DNA from: Topomyia yanbarensis
Lineage: Eukaryota > Arthropoda > Insecta > Diptera > Culicidae
Direction of reading: 5' to 3'
Length of the DNA stretch: 64,000 nucleotides
Assembly: GCF_030247195.1 (NCBI RefSeq)
Contig: NC_080672.1
Span: 373,124,166 to 373,188,165, forward strand
Under the pieces are notes generated by a model, which had not been told where the DNA came from, ran no database searches, and saw only the letters and a list, made by a program, of their open reading frames with translations. Both the position numbers and the translations under genes were made by a program. Positions within the stretch are counted from its first letter, which is position 1. Each line of letters begins with the position of its first letter. Of the stretch, positions 24,869 through 36,040 are shown piece by piece.

Positions 24869-25639
24869 AAAAATGATCGCTATTGAAAAAATACGGACGA
24901 AATCGGTGGTGCAGAACGGTAGTCATTGTAAAAAAAACGTAAGGGGGAGACTTCAATGCTGATAGGTGGGACCGAAAAAGTAAACAATCGCCAAAGGGGC
25001 GATACTATCATTTTGTCAATTTCAATAGCAAAAACAAATTTTAATTTAATAATTTCAAATACTTTATAAAGTTTTGGGTTTCAATCACTGAATCATGCAA
25101 TCTAGGATGTAAAAAAACACAATAGTTCTTAAATAGGAAATAAAACCAAGTCTGGAAATATTCACTGTTGATTTTCTTTGAATGGTATCACTGCTAGTAT
25201 CGCCCTTTTCAAGAAAAAGCGTTGATTTCTTAGTTCTCAGTCGCGTTGGAAATTTGAGTAAAGTATAAACTTCAAATGGATTCAAAGAAAAATTTCGATT
25301 TTTTTTGGCTCAGTACAATATATAACCCCTTTAGGAAAATTCAGTTTTCCCACCACAATATAGATATTTTATTAACAGAGCATTAACAATAATTCGTTGG
25401 TATGTCTATTTTATGGGCCATTTTTTCGCTTTCCCATTGATTTTGTTTGAGATTTCTAGCACTGATGTTGTCCTATGCTGATTTGAGTCCTGCCACTATC
25501 CCATGTAGTATGAGTTATCAAAAACATCGCGAAGCATCAAGTTCTAAATGTTCTCAAACGATATAATATCCGAAGAGAGTGATAAGAGTTATAAGAAATG
25601 TCTCATCACACTGTTAGGTGGATTAAAAGCGTTTTTAAG

Positions 25640-26498
25640 GGATATATCGCAAGTAACCCTACATATCTCGCTACTGTTGCTGTGTAGAGCTTTAGTATCT
25701 TTAGCAAAGTTCTCCACAATAATGTTTTCTAGAACTTTGCTGAACACCGCGAGCTTGTAGCTAAATTATTCGGGGAAATAATTTTATATCTCACTTTTAG
25801 GGGAATTAATAACTCAATTCATTATATTAAAAGATGCATCTATATATACCTAGAAACTTCTTCGAAGAAGTCCAATCTCCAAAACCAATGGTTCAAGAGT
25901 TATTTAAAAATCGCCGGGACGCTTATACGATTGCGAAATCGTGGGCGAAGGTATGCGTGAACGATCGCGTTTGCGATCGGCTTCGTGTTATCGCGAAAAG
26001 CTCAAGCGTCTATGCGGTGTAATTCGCATTGTTTCTGTCGCGTTGTCGCATACTAGCGCGTTTATGATTTCGCTCGTACTATGGCGTTTAACTAATGGCT
26101 AAACTTTGGCTTGTGCAGATAAGTGTAGGAAAAGCATGCAACATGTAAAAGGCCCAATAAGCCCTCCCGGTCTTCTCGATGTGTCACTATAGAGGCTTAT
26201 TGCAACCAACATCTTAAAGCAACTTTCTGTTATAGATCAATATGCAAAGCTATATTTATGTTCATATATTTTAATTCAACAGCTTCTTTTGGTCCCTTTT
26301 CTAATTATTAAATGCGCACATTATGTTCTCCTAGCTTTCTAGCTGACAATCCGATAGAAAATCCTTCTACCGACTAAATCGGTTTGCGTCGGTACAATCA
26401 GCCTATGAAGTCGACTGATAAGTCAACATAAAATGACATTTATTGTGAGCCGTGTTTACCAACACTGCCATTAAGCTGTGAAGCAATTTTGGTGAACA
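25640..26498. repeat. Fragments of dispersed and satellite-like repeats
   Basis: 25640-25920 resembles 15.3-15.5 kb inverted (shared GAAACTTCTTCGAAGAAGTC palindrome). 25920-26110 is GATCGCG-rich like 47.65-47.72 kb. 26380-26490 matches 48420-48520 (TGAGCCGTGTTTACCA type). No gene. Confidence 0.45.
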
Positions 26499-26715
26499 CC
26501 AATGTGGTATATATGAGTGTTGCTTATGTGTTTGGCAACCAAAAATATGTAAACAATACAGAAGCACAACGGGTCGACGTTATAGCGTTCACACGTTTCG
26601 GAACGGTATGACGAAAGCAAGTCGATTTATTCTGTGATCACTCACACCACTCATGTAAAATTCATTTTACGAATACCAAAGTGCCATCTTCGCTATACCT
26701 GTGTATACAACATTG
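26499..26715. mobile_element. hAT-like MITE, second copy, with 8-bp duplication
   Basis: Inverted relative of 13846-14088. Flanks are GGTGAACA (26491-26498) and GGTTAACA (26716-26723), one difference. The related repeat at 48500-48530 lacks the insertion. Confidence 0.7.
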
Positions 26716-26723
26716 GGTTAACA

Positions 26724-27962
26724 TGGCTCACAGTAAAAGTCAATTTATGTCGACTTGGTAGTCGACTTTGTCAGCGTGCACAGGCTGATTGGACGACTAT
26801 GCCACCAATTAGTAAGTCAATTATTACACCGACTCTTATGGAAGTTTAACATGGACGTCTGCCGATGCGACAACGAGAAGCAATCTGAAGAAATCGTTCT
26901 ATTTGATCCAATTAAATCGGTATATTAGTTCTCGACAAATATATGATTACGGCGTAAAACTGTAAACTGTAAAAATTCTCTTTGAAAGGAACCGTTACTG
27001 ACCGATCACAGTTTAGAGTAATTAATGAAAGAGAATACTTTTCTCTTTTGTTTTCTATAACGTTTGTAATTGGCAAGTAACGGTTTGTCCGGAATTTCCA
27101 TCCAAAGTGAATTTTGACAGTTGGCTTCTACGTCCTAATCATACACTCAAAAAAAATGTAAACTTTTTACACACTGATATGTTTATCGGGATTAGACAGT
27201 TTAGAACTGAATCCAGATCTACACAGATTAAATCTGGCGATTAATATGTTGACGAAATTTTCCATCGACGAAACCCAACTTAGTCGGTTAATTGATCGGT
27301 CGACCTCGAAGCACCCGCTTTCGTCGATCGTTTGGAAAATGTATCAACTGGCAAATTCTCTGACAGTTCATTAACAACCACAGGTACACAGTCAAACCAA
27401 AGGAGTTTGGTTTGTTGGCGTCACAAAATACCTAAACTCAAACAATTTTTGCAGTGTAAAACGTTTTGTTTTCCTCACGAAATAATTTGACAATTTTCTC
27501 CCCATCTTTTGATTTAGAAATAATTTACAAAATCTTGTTTTAAATAAAGGAGTGTCATTCTAATTCATTGTTTTTCTTTCTTAATTTCAGGTAAGTCAAA
27601 TACAACAACAGTCGTAATTTTTTTGTAAGTAGTAGTTTTATTGTTTGCCATTTACATTGTTCGGTTAGATTCTTGGAAACATCCTGCAGAATAAAAGACT
27701 AAATTGCGTATGACCTAATGACCTAAGTGGGTCATTAAGTTATATGCTGTCTTTTTCATTACAGTTGATGTTAAAAATGCGTGGTCGAATTTGATTTCCG
27801 CTTTTTGGTACGCAAAATGAAACACAAATTCTTAAAAAACTGGAAGAATCACACCTTCTATTGCTGTCAAGGATGCTAACCCATGTGGCTAAAACCATTG
27901 TCAAGTAAAACCGATAGTGTCAAGCAAGCAGGGATGCCAGGTACACAGATTAATCTGTGTTG
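26724..27962. other. AT-rich sequence, no gene recognised
   Basis: The first 100 bp continue the repeat shared with 48.5 kb. 27870-27930 carries CTAACCCATGTGGCTAAAAC followed by CATTGTCAAGTAA, repeated at 30825-30880, so it is also dispersed repeat. Confidence 0.35.
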
Positions 27963-28354
27963 TTACGGCATTTAATTAGCAAGGGACTGGAAGGTATATT
28001 TGTCAATATTAAGAGCCATAGTACTCAAGGAAGAGCAAGGAGGTGGAGGAAGAAAGTTTAGAAAAGCATGGAATAGGGTCATATGAGCAAGCTTAGAGTT
28101 TTTCGGCAACGTAACCCTTTGTCTGCTACCACAGGAGTCAGGATCTTTTGGCATTAGAAATGCGAATCACCTGAGTCTGCGGCACGTCCGGTCGAGGGTA
28201 AAGTAACTTTGTACTTCATGCTGTCGGAATCGGTCGGTATTCCACGCTTTTCTAAATTTTCTTCCTTCAACTCCTTTCTCTCCCTTGAGTACTATGGCTT
28301 TTAATATTACAAATATACTTCACCTTCCAGCCCCTTATTAATTAAATGCCGTAA
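27963..28354. mobile_element. Fold-back element with about 115-bp inverted arms
   Basis: TTACGGCATTTAATTAGCAA at the left is answered by the inverse at the right (AATTAAATGCCGTAA). The arms run through GGCTGGAAGGT-, GCCATAGTACTCAAGG- and AGCATGGAATA-like segments with scattered differences. Spacer roughly 150 bp. Noncoding. Confidence 0.65.
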
Positions 28355-28619
28355 AAAGTTAAAAATTGACTCAGTAGGTCGTTAACAAAAAATTGAAAAA
28401 AAGAGATTAATCTGTGTTTCACAGATTTTCAATATGGTGCACAGATTTCTAAAACGTGACAGATTTCAACAGTTTCTTCAGATTTCTCAATGTTTGACCT
28501 CGCGCTCATTTTTTGCCTTTTGCAATGACGAAAAAATGTCACCACTTTTTCTTTTGAGACAAGATTTGTACACTTTCTTTAACACAGATTTTTACATAGG
28601 CTGCTCAAAGATTACCTAG

Positions 28620-30612
28620 CATCCCTGCAAGCAAGAAACTATTTTAATTTGCTTTGAAAAATTAATTAAAAATCGTTCTGAAATTTTAAGGGTTGGACAT
28701 ATATATTTTTACATAAAGAAAGTCGAACTCAATAGGTTTATGTAAAAAAGATTAATTTCATTTTTCATTTACTGACCTAATTGACAACTAATGGGTGTTA
28801 CGTCAATACAAACTTTTTCTATTTTGTCGATGAAATCGTTCCAGATAAGCAGAGTGACGGCTGTGGAAAAGAGAAAGCAGGAACTGTTGGTAGATAATTT
28901 TCTATCGAATTATCGGACACATAAATTCATTCTTGTTGGTTGCGTTGGTGGCTGAGAAGCGGAACGCACAAAAGTTTCTGGTATTTGCTCCAAGAATGCA
29001 TCCGCTTGCGGAATATGTGGATCCAGATAATTTACTCTGCACATAAAAATTAAATGACCTCATTCGTTGGACGGTATTACTGTGATTGAAGTTGTTGCTC
29101 CATTGGCGAATGTGGCCGCTGCTGATGCTCGACTGCAATGGTTGTTTGAACTAACACCGGAACGAGCGGAAGTGGGACATCTTCAAACTGTGAATCTAGA
29201 TTCTCGATTGCAATGCTTTTTTTCGTTAGTCGTCAGATGCTTCCAAATTATCTGCAAATCTTATCTTCCAAAATCTTGTGCCTGGTAATCATTAGGTATG
29301 TTACAGTACCAGACCAGGACAAACTGAAAGTACTCCGGAACAAACAGAAAGAAAATCGTTACTGTATTCTCTGTCTTTGTTTCTAATTCTAGTACCATTT
29401 TTTCCACGCCTGTGTGCTCCGGAGAAACTGGGAGCAAGAAGCATGTACTGAAACAAACCTATTACTGATTGACACAACAATCGAGTCGCTGAAACAAACC
29501 GATTTGCAGTACTGGCACACGGGTGTTATTTTCCAATACCTCCTGCGGTTCAAGTATAAGTTTTTGACTGGCAGAACTGTATAACATGGCGAAGCGACTT
29601 TAAGAAACGTCTTTTAGTTTTTACGATACCATAAAGCAGATATAATAATTTATCTTCTTAAATTATCTGAGTCTAGAAGAAGATTAATTGAACTAGTCGA
29701 TTGGCATTAAAACAAAATTCTAGTTATTGATTACCGGATTAATTTAAAAGAAAATTAAACATCCCTAATAACGCACCCCTACACCTTTTATAACTGTACA
29801 GCGAACACGTTTCGTTCAGCGGGCTTCGCTTTCACCACGACGCAAAATTAAATCTCCTTTAATTATGCAGCAGTCAATACATCCGAGCGCGCCGCCGCCG
29901 GTTCGAAAGCTTTTCGTTTCGTTTGCCCGACCACTGAGAGGTGGGTACCTAGCTACCCACGTGTTCCTTTTTCTACGGTGCGGTAAAATGTTTGTTCATC
30001 ACAAGAGGCGCATGACTAAATTCAAGTGGACATTTCTCTCTGAAGCATTGTTTTAAAATTATAATGAATGTTCCTTCCTTCCTGAACAAACAAGATATTT
30101 AAAACATTACCAAACTCAATAACATCTAGCGCTTCGTAAAGTTACTGCCCCATAATGTTTATGTTTCGCTGTTGGCTTCTGTTGACGCATAGTTAATTAC
30201 GCGAACGATGATGAGGATATTAGAAAAGGATATTAGCTGTATAGCTAAACACGGAATGCTCAACAAATAACAGTTACGAACCGTCAACGACCACGACCCG
30301 ACCCAGTCACCCATTTTCCGGACCCGCTGTCACGGGGCGGATACTGAATGTCCGGATCTCATTTATCTCTGTTTTTTTCGCTACCCAAGTAAACTTTTCC
30401 CAACGCAGACACACTCCAGCAAACAAAACGATTACTGGCTGGTGACATGTGTAGGTAGGTACCTTGCTGATGGCAATCATAGTAGTCGGTGGCAGCTTCC
30501 TTTCTGGTGACGACCGGTGGGAAACATAAAAAACTCCACTTGAACATGTGTGTGTGGTAAGCATCCTGGCAAGTACCTACCTGGAAAAAGGTGCCTTCCG
30601 TTTATAATCATA
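28620..30612. other. Intergenic, low-repeat stretches, no supported gene
   Basis: 28880-29290 is GC-richer with 70-80 codon frames on both strands; none shows a known domain. 29760-30560 is also GC-richer and not matched elsewhere in the window. Either could hold regulatory or untranslated sequence; nothing decisive is visible. Confidence 0.3.
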
Positions 30613-31052
30613 CCGTAAGGGTCAAACAGAATGCCCCGTCATTGAGGTGACGTTTTCACGATCGATTCGAAACTTTTCAAATTAAGCCATATCCCGGTTT
30701 TGCTGTTTTCTGATTCAGGTGGCTTTAGGAATACGGAGTAAATTATTTTATAAAAATATGATTATTGGGCCTCGCCTTCCTTTTAATCACGTTAACCCTA
30801 ATCCTTTTACTGGGTGAACTGTCAAAGATACTAACCCACGTGACTAAAACCATTGTCAAGTAAGACAGATTGTGTCAAATGTATTTACATTTTCGAAGAA
30901 AAAATGAAAAGTCGTTCTAAATTATTATATTTATGTCCAACATGTTTACATTGAAAAAGTTCTATGTAATAAAAGAAGAATTTTATTCTTCATTTAATGA
31001 TCCGATTGGGCCTAACGCTGCGACAGTGACGGAGCATTCTGTTCGACACCCT
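30613..31052. mobile_element. Short inverted-repeat element AACAGAATGC(C/T)CCGTCA
   Basis: Left AGGGTCAAACAGAATGCCCC and right, read inverted, AGGGTGTCGAACAGAATGCT with CCGTCA on both. About 440 bp, noncoding. The interior includes the CCCACGTGACTAAAACCATT repeat also seen at 27.88 kb. Confidence 0.55.
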
Positions 31053-32470
31053 ATACCTGGTCGATTGTTTGTTAGGTTATGAATGAAGGCTGAACCTAAA
31101 TCCAGTAACAGATCCTTATCTTGGTCGAACCCTCGTTTGTCACCCCGGAACACTCCAGAATTTGATTGAGGGCTCGCTTACCTGGGTCGGTTTTAATGAG
31201 TTGGAAATTATTTTGCAAAACGAAACAACGATTCAAACGCTAATGAGCAGCCCTGTTTTTATGTATCTTGCATTTTTCATTTTTTATCGTAAGGTTGTGA
31301 TCTAATTGCTTTTGGTTTCAATTGCACCACAATCCTAATGGGTTCGACTAATTTTATACCGAACGAAAGTTTGAGATTGTGTTTCATCACCAGGGAGCTA
31401 TCAAATGTAAATAAATCAGTTCAACCCCTTTTCTAGTCCAGCACAATTTCGGTTAATTGCCAAACAATTTCTAATATAATTTACCTGTTAACTCCATCCG
31501 CCACAGATTCCATTACTTCCAGACCTCAGGTGAGCGATTATCAACTGTTTATTTGAAGGCTATCCAATTTTCACACATTTAAAGTTCAGTTCTCTAATTA
31601 CAATTAAACGGGTTTCTTCAGTTTCCGGATCTAATTGTATATACCAATAAAAATTACTCTCCAGCTCACCGATCGGAATGAGGTATACCTGTATAGAAAC
31701 ACCTCAGTGCTGTCAATCACACCAAAAAAGGCAAATGTTTTAACACTGCGGTAATTGAGATTTCAGTATCTGCTTCTTTGGCGAACCACTATCATAGACC
31801 CTATTTGAGTTCGCTACCTCCGAAAAGCATCCGTTTATAAAAAAAAACTCAGCGCAAAAATCGTCAGCAGCACGTACTGGGGTATAGATTCAAATTAGTC
31901 AGATAATTACAGCGAAAATTTTCGCGTTTCTTTCTTCCAACAAAACAAAAAACTACTACGACTACTATGATGATTAAAACACAGACCCTTCGGCCTTCGG
32001 CAGAAGGCCCTAAAGAGTCAATTTCTTTTGGTCGGCATTTTCTCCTGCTCTCTCATAGATGACGGCAGGCAGATCAGATGCAACAGAGAAACACAAACAT
32101 TCGAAGAATTGCAAGTCAATTAAATTTGCAAACAAAGACGTCTCTGCCGATGGAGGTGCAAAACTGCGGGGAAAATAGGTTGGCCGCCCATCCGGGGCCT
32201 GGTTGCAATGCAATTCTGCATCCACGGGCATGATGTTGGAGGATGTTGTAAACAGTCGCTGATGTTCGGCAACCATCATTTGCATTTGGTTATCTTGTGC
32301 CCGTCATCAGCGATACCAAACATCGGTTGGCGAGGTTTCGTCATATGTTGGGGAATCTGAACTGTATGCTAGGGTAAGTTTGGTAGAAGATTTTATGGTC
32401 AACTGGAACTTTTCTAGAAACTTGAACTCCGGGCAGCCAGCCATCGGGAATGTTGCTTCTTATTCATACG
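31053..32470. other. Intergenic, no supported gene
   Basis: Nothing recognised. At 32285-32010 (minus) a true-ATG frame of 91 codons begins MQMMVAEHQRLFTTSS; it has no known domain and no convincing splice signals nearby, so it is noted rather than called. Confidence 0.3.
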
Positions 32471-32479
32471 TATGTGTGT

Positions 32480-33250
32480 GTTTTTTTTTATTTTAAGGTT
32501 TAAAAAGCTTAAAAAACCTGGCATGCCTAACTACTAAAAACACTCCTTACTCTTTTCCCCCCTTATTCCCCACGGAACTACATCAAGATATTACTTCGTG
32601 GGGGGCCTTTTGTGCTTTCGTCGCCTCGATCTAACCCGGTGCTACGTTGCGTACTACTCAAGTGGTCCCCGGCGGTGACCTAGACAACACCGGCGGAGAG
32701 TTCTCTGGCGGTGGAATTTCTCCCGGAACCCGATTTGTGGTTTCACGGCGGCTTTCTTGCCGATGGCGCTATTTTGTTGGTCTCTTCGCCACTTCCTATG
32801 CAGCTCGGTTAGTGTACTCGTCACTACTTTGTTGACAGCACCCCAGATGAGCTCATCGTGGCACATCTCTTCGAAGATATTATCAACTGTCACACCAGGC
32901 ATACTCCTGTTTTGGTGTCGCTTGAACGTTCACACACTCCGGGCAAAGGAGTGACGAAGCATGTCCAAACCGATGCAGGTACTTCCGGAAGCATCCATAC
33001 CCGGACAAAAATTACATCAAATGGATGTTCACCTCGCCCTGCTTTCTACACACCCACACTGACACATTCCGGATATCGTTATCGTTCCGTACTCGCTCGC
33101 GACTCGAACGTGCTTGTCAACTTCGTCCGGTTTCGGTTTGAGTTCAGCGCAGCAGTATTCAAGATGGAACACCCACCAGGAGACGTCTCGTGCTGCATCT
33201 TGCTCCTCCAATGTTCGGCATTATCCTTGCCAATACGTTAGTTGTCCTCG
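32480..33250 (-). pseudogene. LINE 3' end: C-terminal RT-associated region and A-rich tail
   Basis: The minus strand contains KYLHRFGHASSLLCPECVNV (one frame) followed, after a frame change, by VTVDNIFEEMCHDELIWGAV and NKVVTSTLTELHRKWRRDQQ. The GH...CP.C block and the AVN...R.WR.DQQ end are usual at the C-terminus of LINE ORF2 proteins in mosquitoes. A 3' noncoding stretch and an AAATAAAAAAAA-like tail follow at about 32500-32480, fixing the orientation. Frameshifts and stops make it nonfunctional. Confidence 0.65.
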
Positions 33251-33344
33251 CAGCCTTCTCACAGCCTTCCTTTCCAGATGAAATGGCTGTTGTAAAACCT
33301 ATTTATTTTGTCTATTGTTAGTAAATATAAAGAAATTTTTTCTC

Positions 33345-34110
33345 AAAAATTGTAGCCGCCATTAACTACAATCGAATGGTATATAAAAAAGTGTAGGTAA
33401 TATATTTGAATTCAAATTTATTTGCCATGTAAATGAACTTTCTGTACTTCTACGTATTTTTGAGAACTTTTTGAGAAAATATAAAAATTTGTTCTTTCAG
33501 AATTTGCAACCTTCATCAATTAAAACGTGTATGTCATCGCTTTGAATTCAAAGTAATTTGCAACTAAAAGAAATTTATCTGCTTCTACGTAGTTTTTGTC
33601 TATTTTTTGAGAAAACATAAAAAATGTTTTTACAAAAATTATAACCGCCATCAATTACCATCGATTGGTGCATAAAAAGGTGTAGGTCATCGCTTTGGAT
33701 TCGAAGCTAGTTGCCATATAAATGAAATTTCTGTACTTCTACGTATTTTTATGTACATTTTGAGACAACAAAAAATATTCTTTCAGAAATTGTAGCTACC
33801 ATAAATTACAATCGATTGGTGTATAACATAGTGTAGATCATCGCTATGAATTCAAAGTTATTGGCCAACTAAATAAAATTTCTGTACTTCCACGTATTTT
33901 CGTCTATTTTTTTAGGAAATATAAAAATTCATTCCCGCAGAAATTGTAGCCGAAATCAACTGCAATCAATTGGTGTATAAAAAGGTGTAGGTTAGCGCTT
34001 TGAATCCGAAGTTATTTGGCATATAAAAAAATTTCTGTGCTTCTACGTATTTTTGTGTACTTTTTGAGAAAATATTAAAAAAAAATACGCTCGCTTGGTG
34101 TATAAAAAGG
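33345..34110. repeat. Tandem array of diverged ~150-bp monomers
   Basis: Five units begin with AAATTGTAGCCGCCATTAA-like text near 33348, 33501, 33638, 33789 and 33942. Each carries GGTGTATAAAAAGGTGTAGG- and CTTCTACGTATTTTTG-like blocks. A fifth or sixth unit decays after 34080. Satellite-like, noncoding. Confidence 0.8.
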
Positions 34111-36040
34111 TATGCTTTACATTTAAAGTTATTTGAAGAATAATTTAAAAATTCTAAACTTCTTCTTTTTTCTGAATCGTTCCTATCACCCACTATTATT
34201 TTGTAACTTATATACAATATTGTGTTTCCCTAAGTTTATACAAACATTATCCATATGTAATATGTAATCAGTATCCATATCCATATGTGATATGTAGAAC
34301 AACTGAGTAAACTTGTTACATTTCAAACCGTAAAACTAAACAAGTCGCAAAGAATTTTACTCTACCGTACATTGGCGCGCATTATGCACATCAGATTAAC
34401 TAAAACCTCAAAAAATTGAAATTTTTTAATGTTTACTTTCTAGTGCACACATTACAACTCTAGAAGCCGTGGGGATTTCATTGGTGTAAGAAAAAATTAA
34501 ATTGGTTGACAAATGGCCGAGATACAATTGTGTGAACTGAGAAGCTTATTTTTTCTATACTAACTTTCAATTACTGTTTTTACAATTACTTTGGATATAC
34601 AAATTTGTTTCTCATGATTCTTTGATCACCGCGTGAAATCGGTGAGCAAACAGCTATGAAATTGCAAGTCAAAGTAGCGTTCCCATATTTTTCTCGCTGA
34701 CTTTGTTTTACTCTTTTTACAATAACCTACGGTCGGCAACTCTATTCTCCATTTTTACATGCGACGTGTTGACAAAAAACGTACCTTTCCAGTGGTGAAG
34801 ACAGATTTAAAATCGAGTAAGTAGCCGCTAAGATATGACCGGTCAAAGCAAGCGATCCCATTTTTGACTTTGAAAATGTGTCTTACTGCACTGTCTGGGG
34901 CCGGGTGTCATTGTAAAATCTAAAATCAAACTATTTCACGTTTTTGTGTCACTATTTCGAACGCTAACATCTCTGATATTTATTGATGAATTTTAACACC
35001 AAATAATCAGGGAATAACTGAAATTATGTCCTACTGCTATATAGTTTATGTATTTCAATATTACACTACTGAAAAACCCGTAAAATGATTAGATATCGGT
35101 CAACGTGAAAACTCCCATAGCTGAGTCAGTCTATTCCGGGAAGAGCCATCAACAGGGACTAGCGACTCAATAAAATACCACGAGATTATAAATAAAGAGT
35201 TCGCGTGTTAATTTGAGTCAATCGATGCTTGCATCCCAAACGAGCAACATCATGACTGTTTCGTCCGGATAGTACAATAAGCGGTAGGCGCAATGGCATT
35301 TCTGCAGCCCGCACACAGTTAAACCGTGTAAACTTGCAATCGCTTTCTTGTTCTGTGCAAAGTTTATCGTGCGCTGCGCAAGTTGAAACTCTGCATACAC
35401 GAAAATGGCGATTGGTTCTGGGTGGGCGACGAGATTGAGTTTTGGTAGAACTGTTTCAGTTTTGATTTGTTTTCAGCATGTTGAGAAGGTAATCTATTGC
35501 AATTGTTGCTAGTTAATTCAAAAGTAATGCCATCTGAACAACAGAAATCATTGATTAATTTTTATTATCACAGGGTTTCAATCATTAGTATTTTATAGCA
35601 ATCAAGTATCTTAGAGCATATTTAGCAGCGTAGTATTGAATATAGAAATTAATGATGGAACGGAAACAATTACATCCCCAGCAGAGCATTTTGATTTGTT
35701 ATTTCAAACAGTTTTGTTTCGAACTTTAAAACTGGTATATACTACCGTTCTCTATGTCGCTTCATTTGAAACACGTTTACTGTGTTTTGAATATATAGAG
35801 TTTTCAGCATTCGATTAGATTGTGAAAAATTATTTCGAGTGACACAGCCTGATATGGTTCATTTTTAGATTCAAAATTTTGATAGTTCTATAGCAAAAAA
35901 CGGAGAATTTTAAATTAGAACTTACTCTCCCCAGCAGCAGGTTGAGCTATTGTTCTTTTTAGTTTAAAATTCAAGCAACGTTATGTCTTAACCCTTTGCG
36001 ACGCGATTTTTTCTCATTGTCAATTATGTTATTTTTAGAT
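34111..36040. other. AT-rich sequence, no supported gene
   Basis: A minus stretch from about 35474 to 35218 is open for roughly 85 codons without an ATG start and includes LHGLTVCGLQKCHCAYRLL. No domain is recognised and no reliable splice sites bound it. The rest is AT-rich with no match noticed. Confidence 0.3.

Larger units (their letters stand above)
19963..25225. mobile_element. GGGCGATACT inverted-repeat element, copy B, split
   Basis: Left end TCAACGCTTTTTTGTG and right end AAGAAAAAGCGTTGA are as in copy A at 2472-3133. The middle is displaced by a 4.7-kb insertion. Confidence 0.65.
17386..25635. repeat. Composite repeat, copy B (interrupted)
   Basis: Second copy of 1-3541; the match is continuous except for an insertion between about 20196 and 24868. 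The shared material ends at GGTGGATTAAAAGCGTTTT near 25635. Confidence 0.8.

Noticed and set aside
33345..34110. CRISPR-like array
   Set aside because: The genome is eukaryotic, and the units are contiguous diverged tandem monomers without unique spacers.
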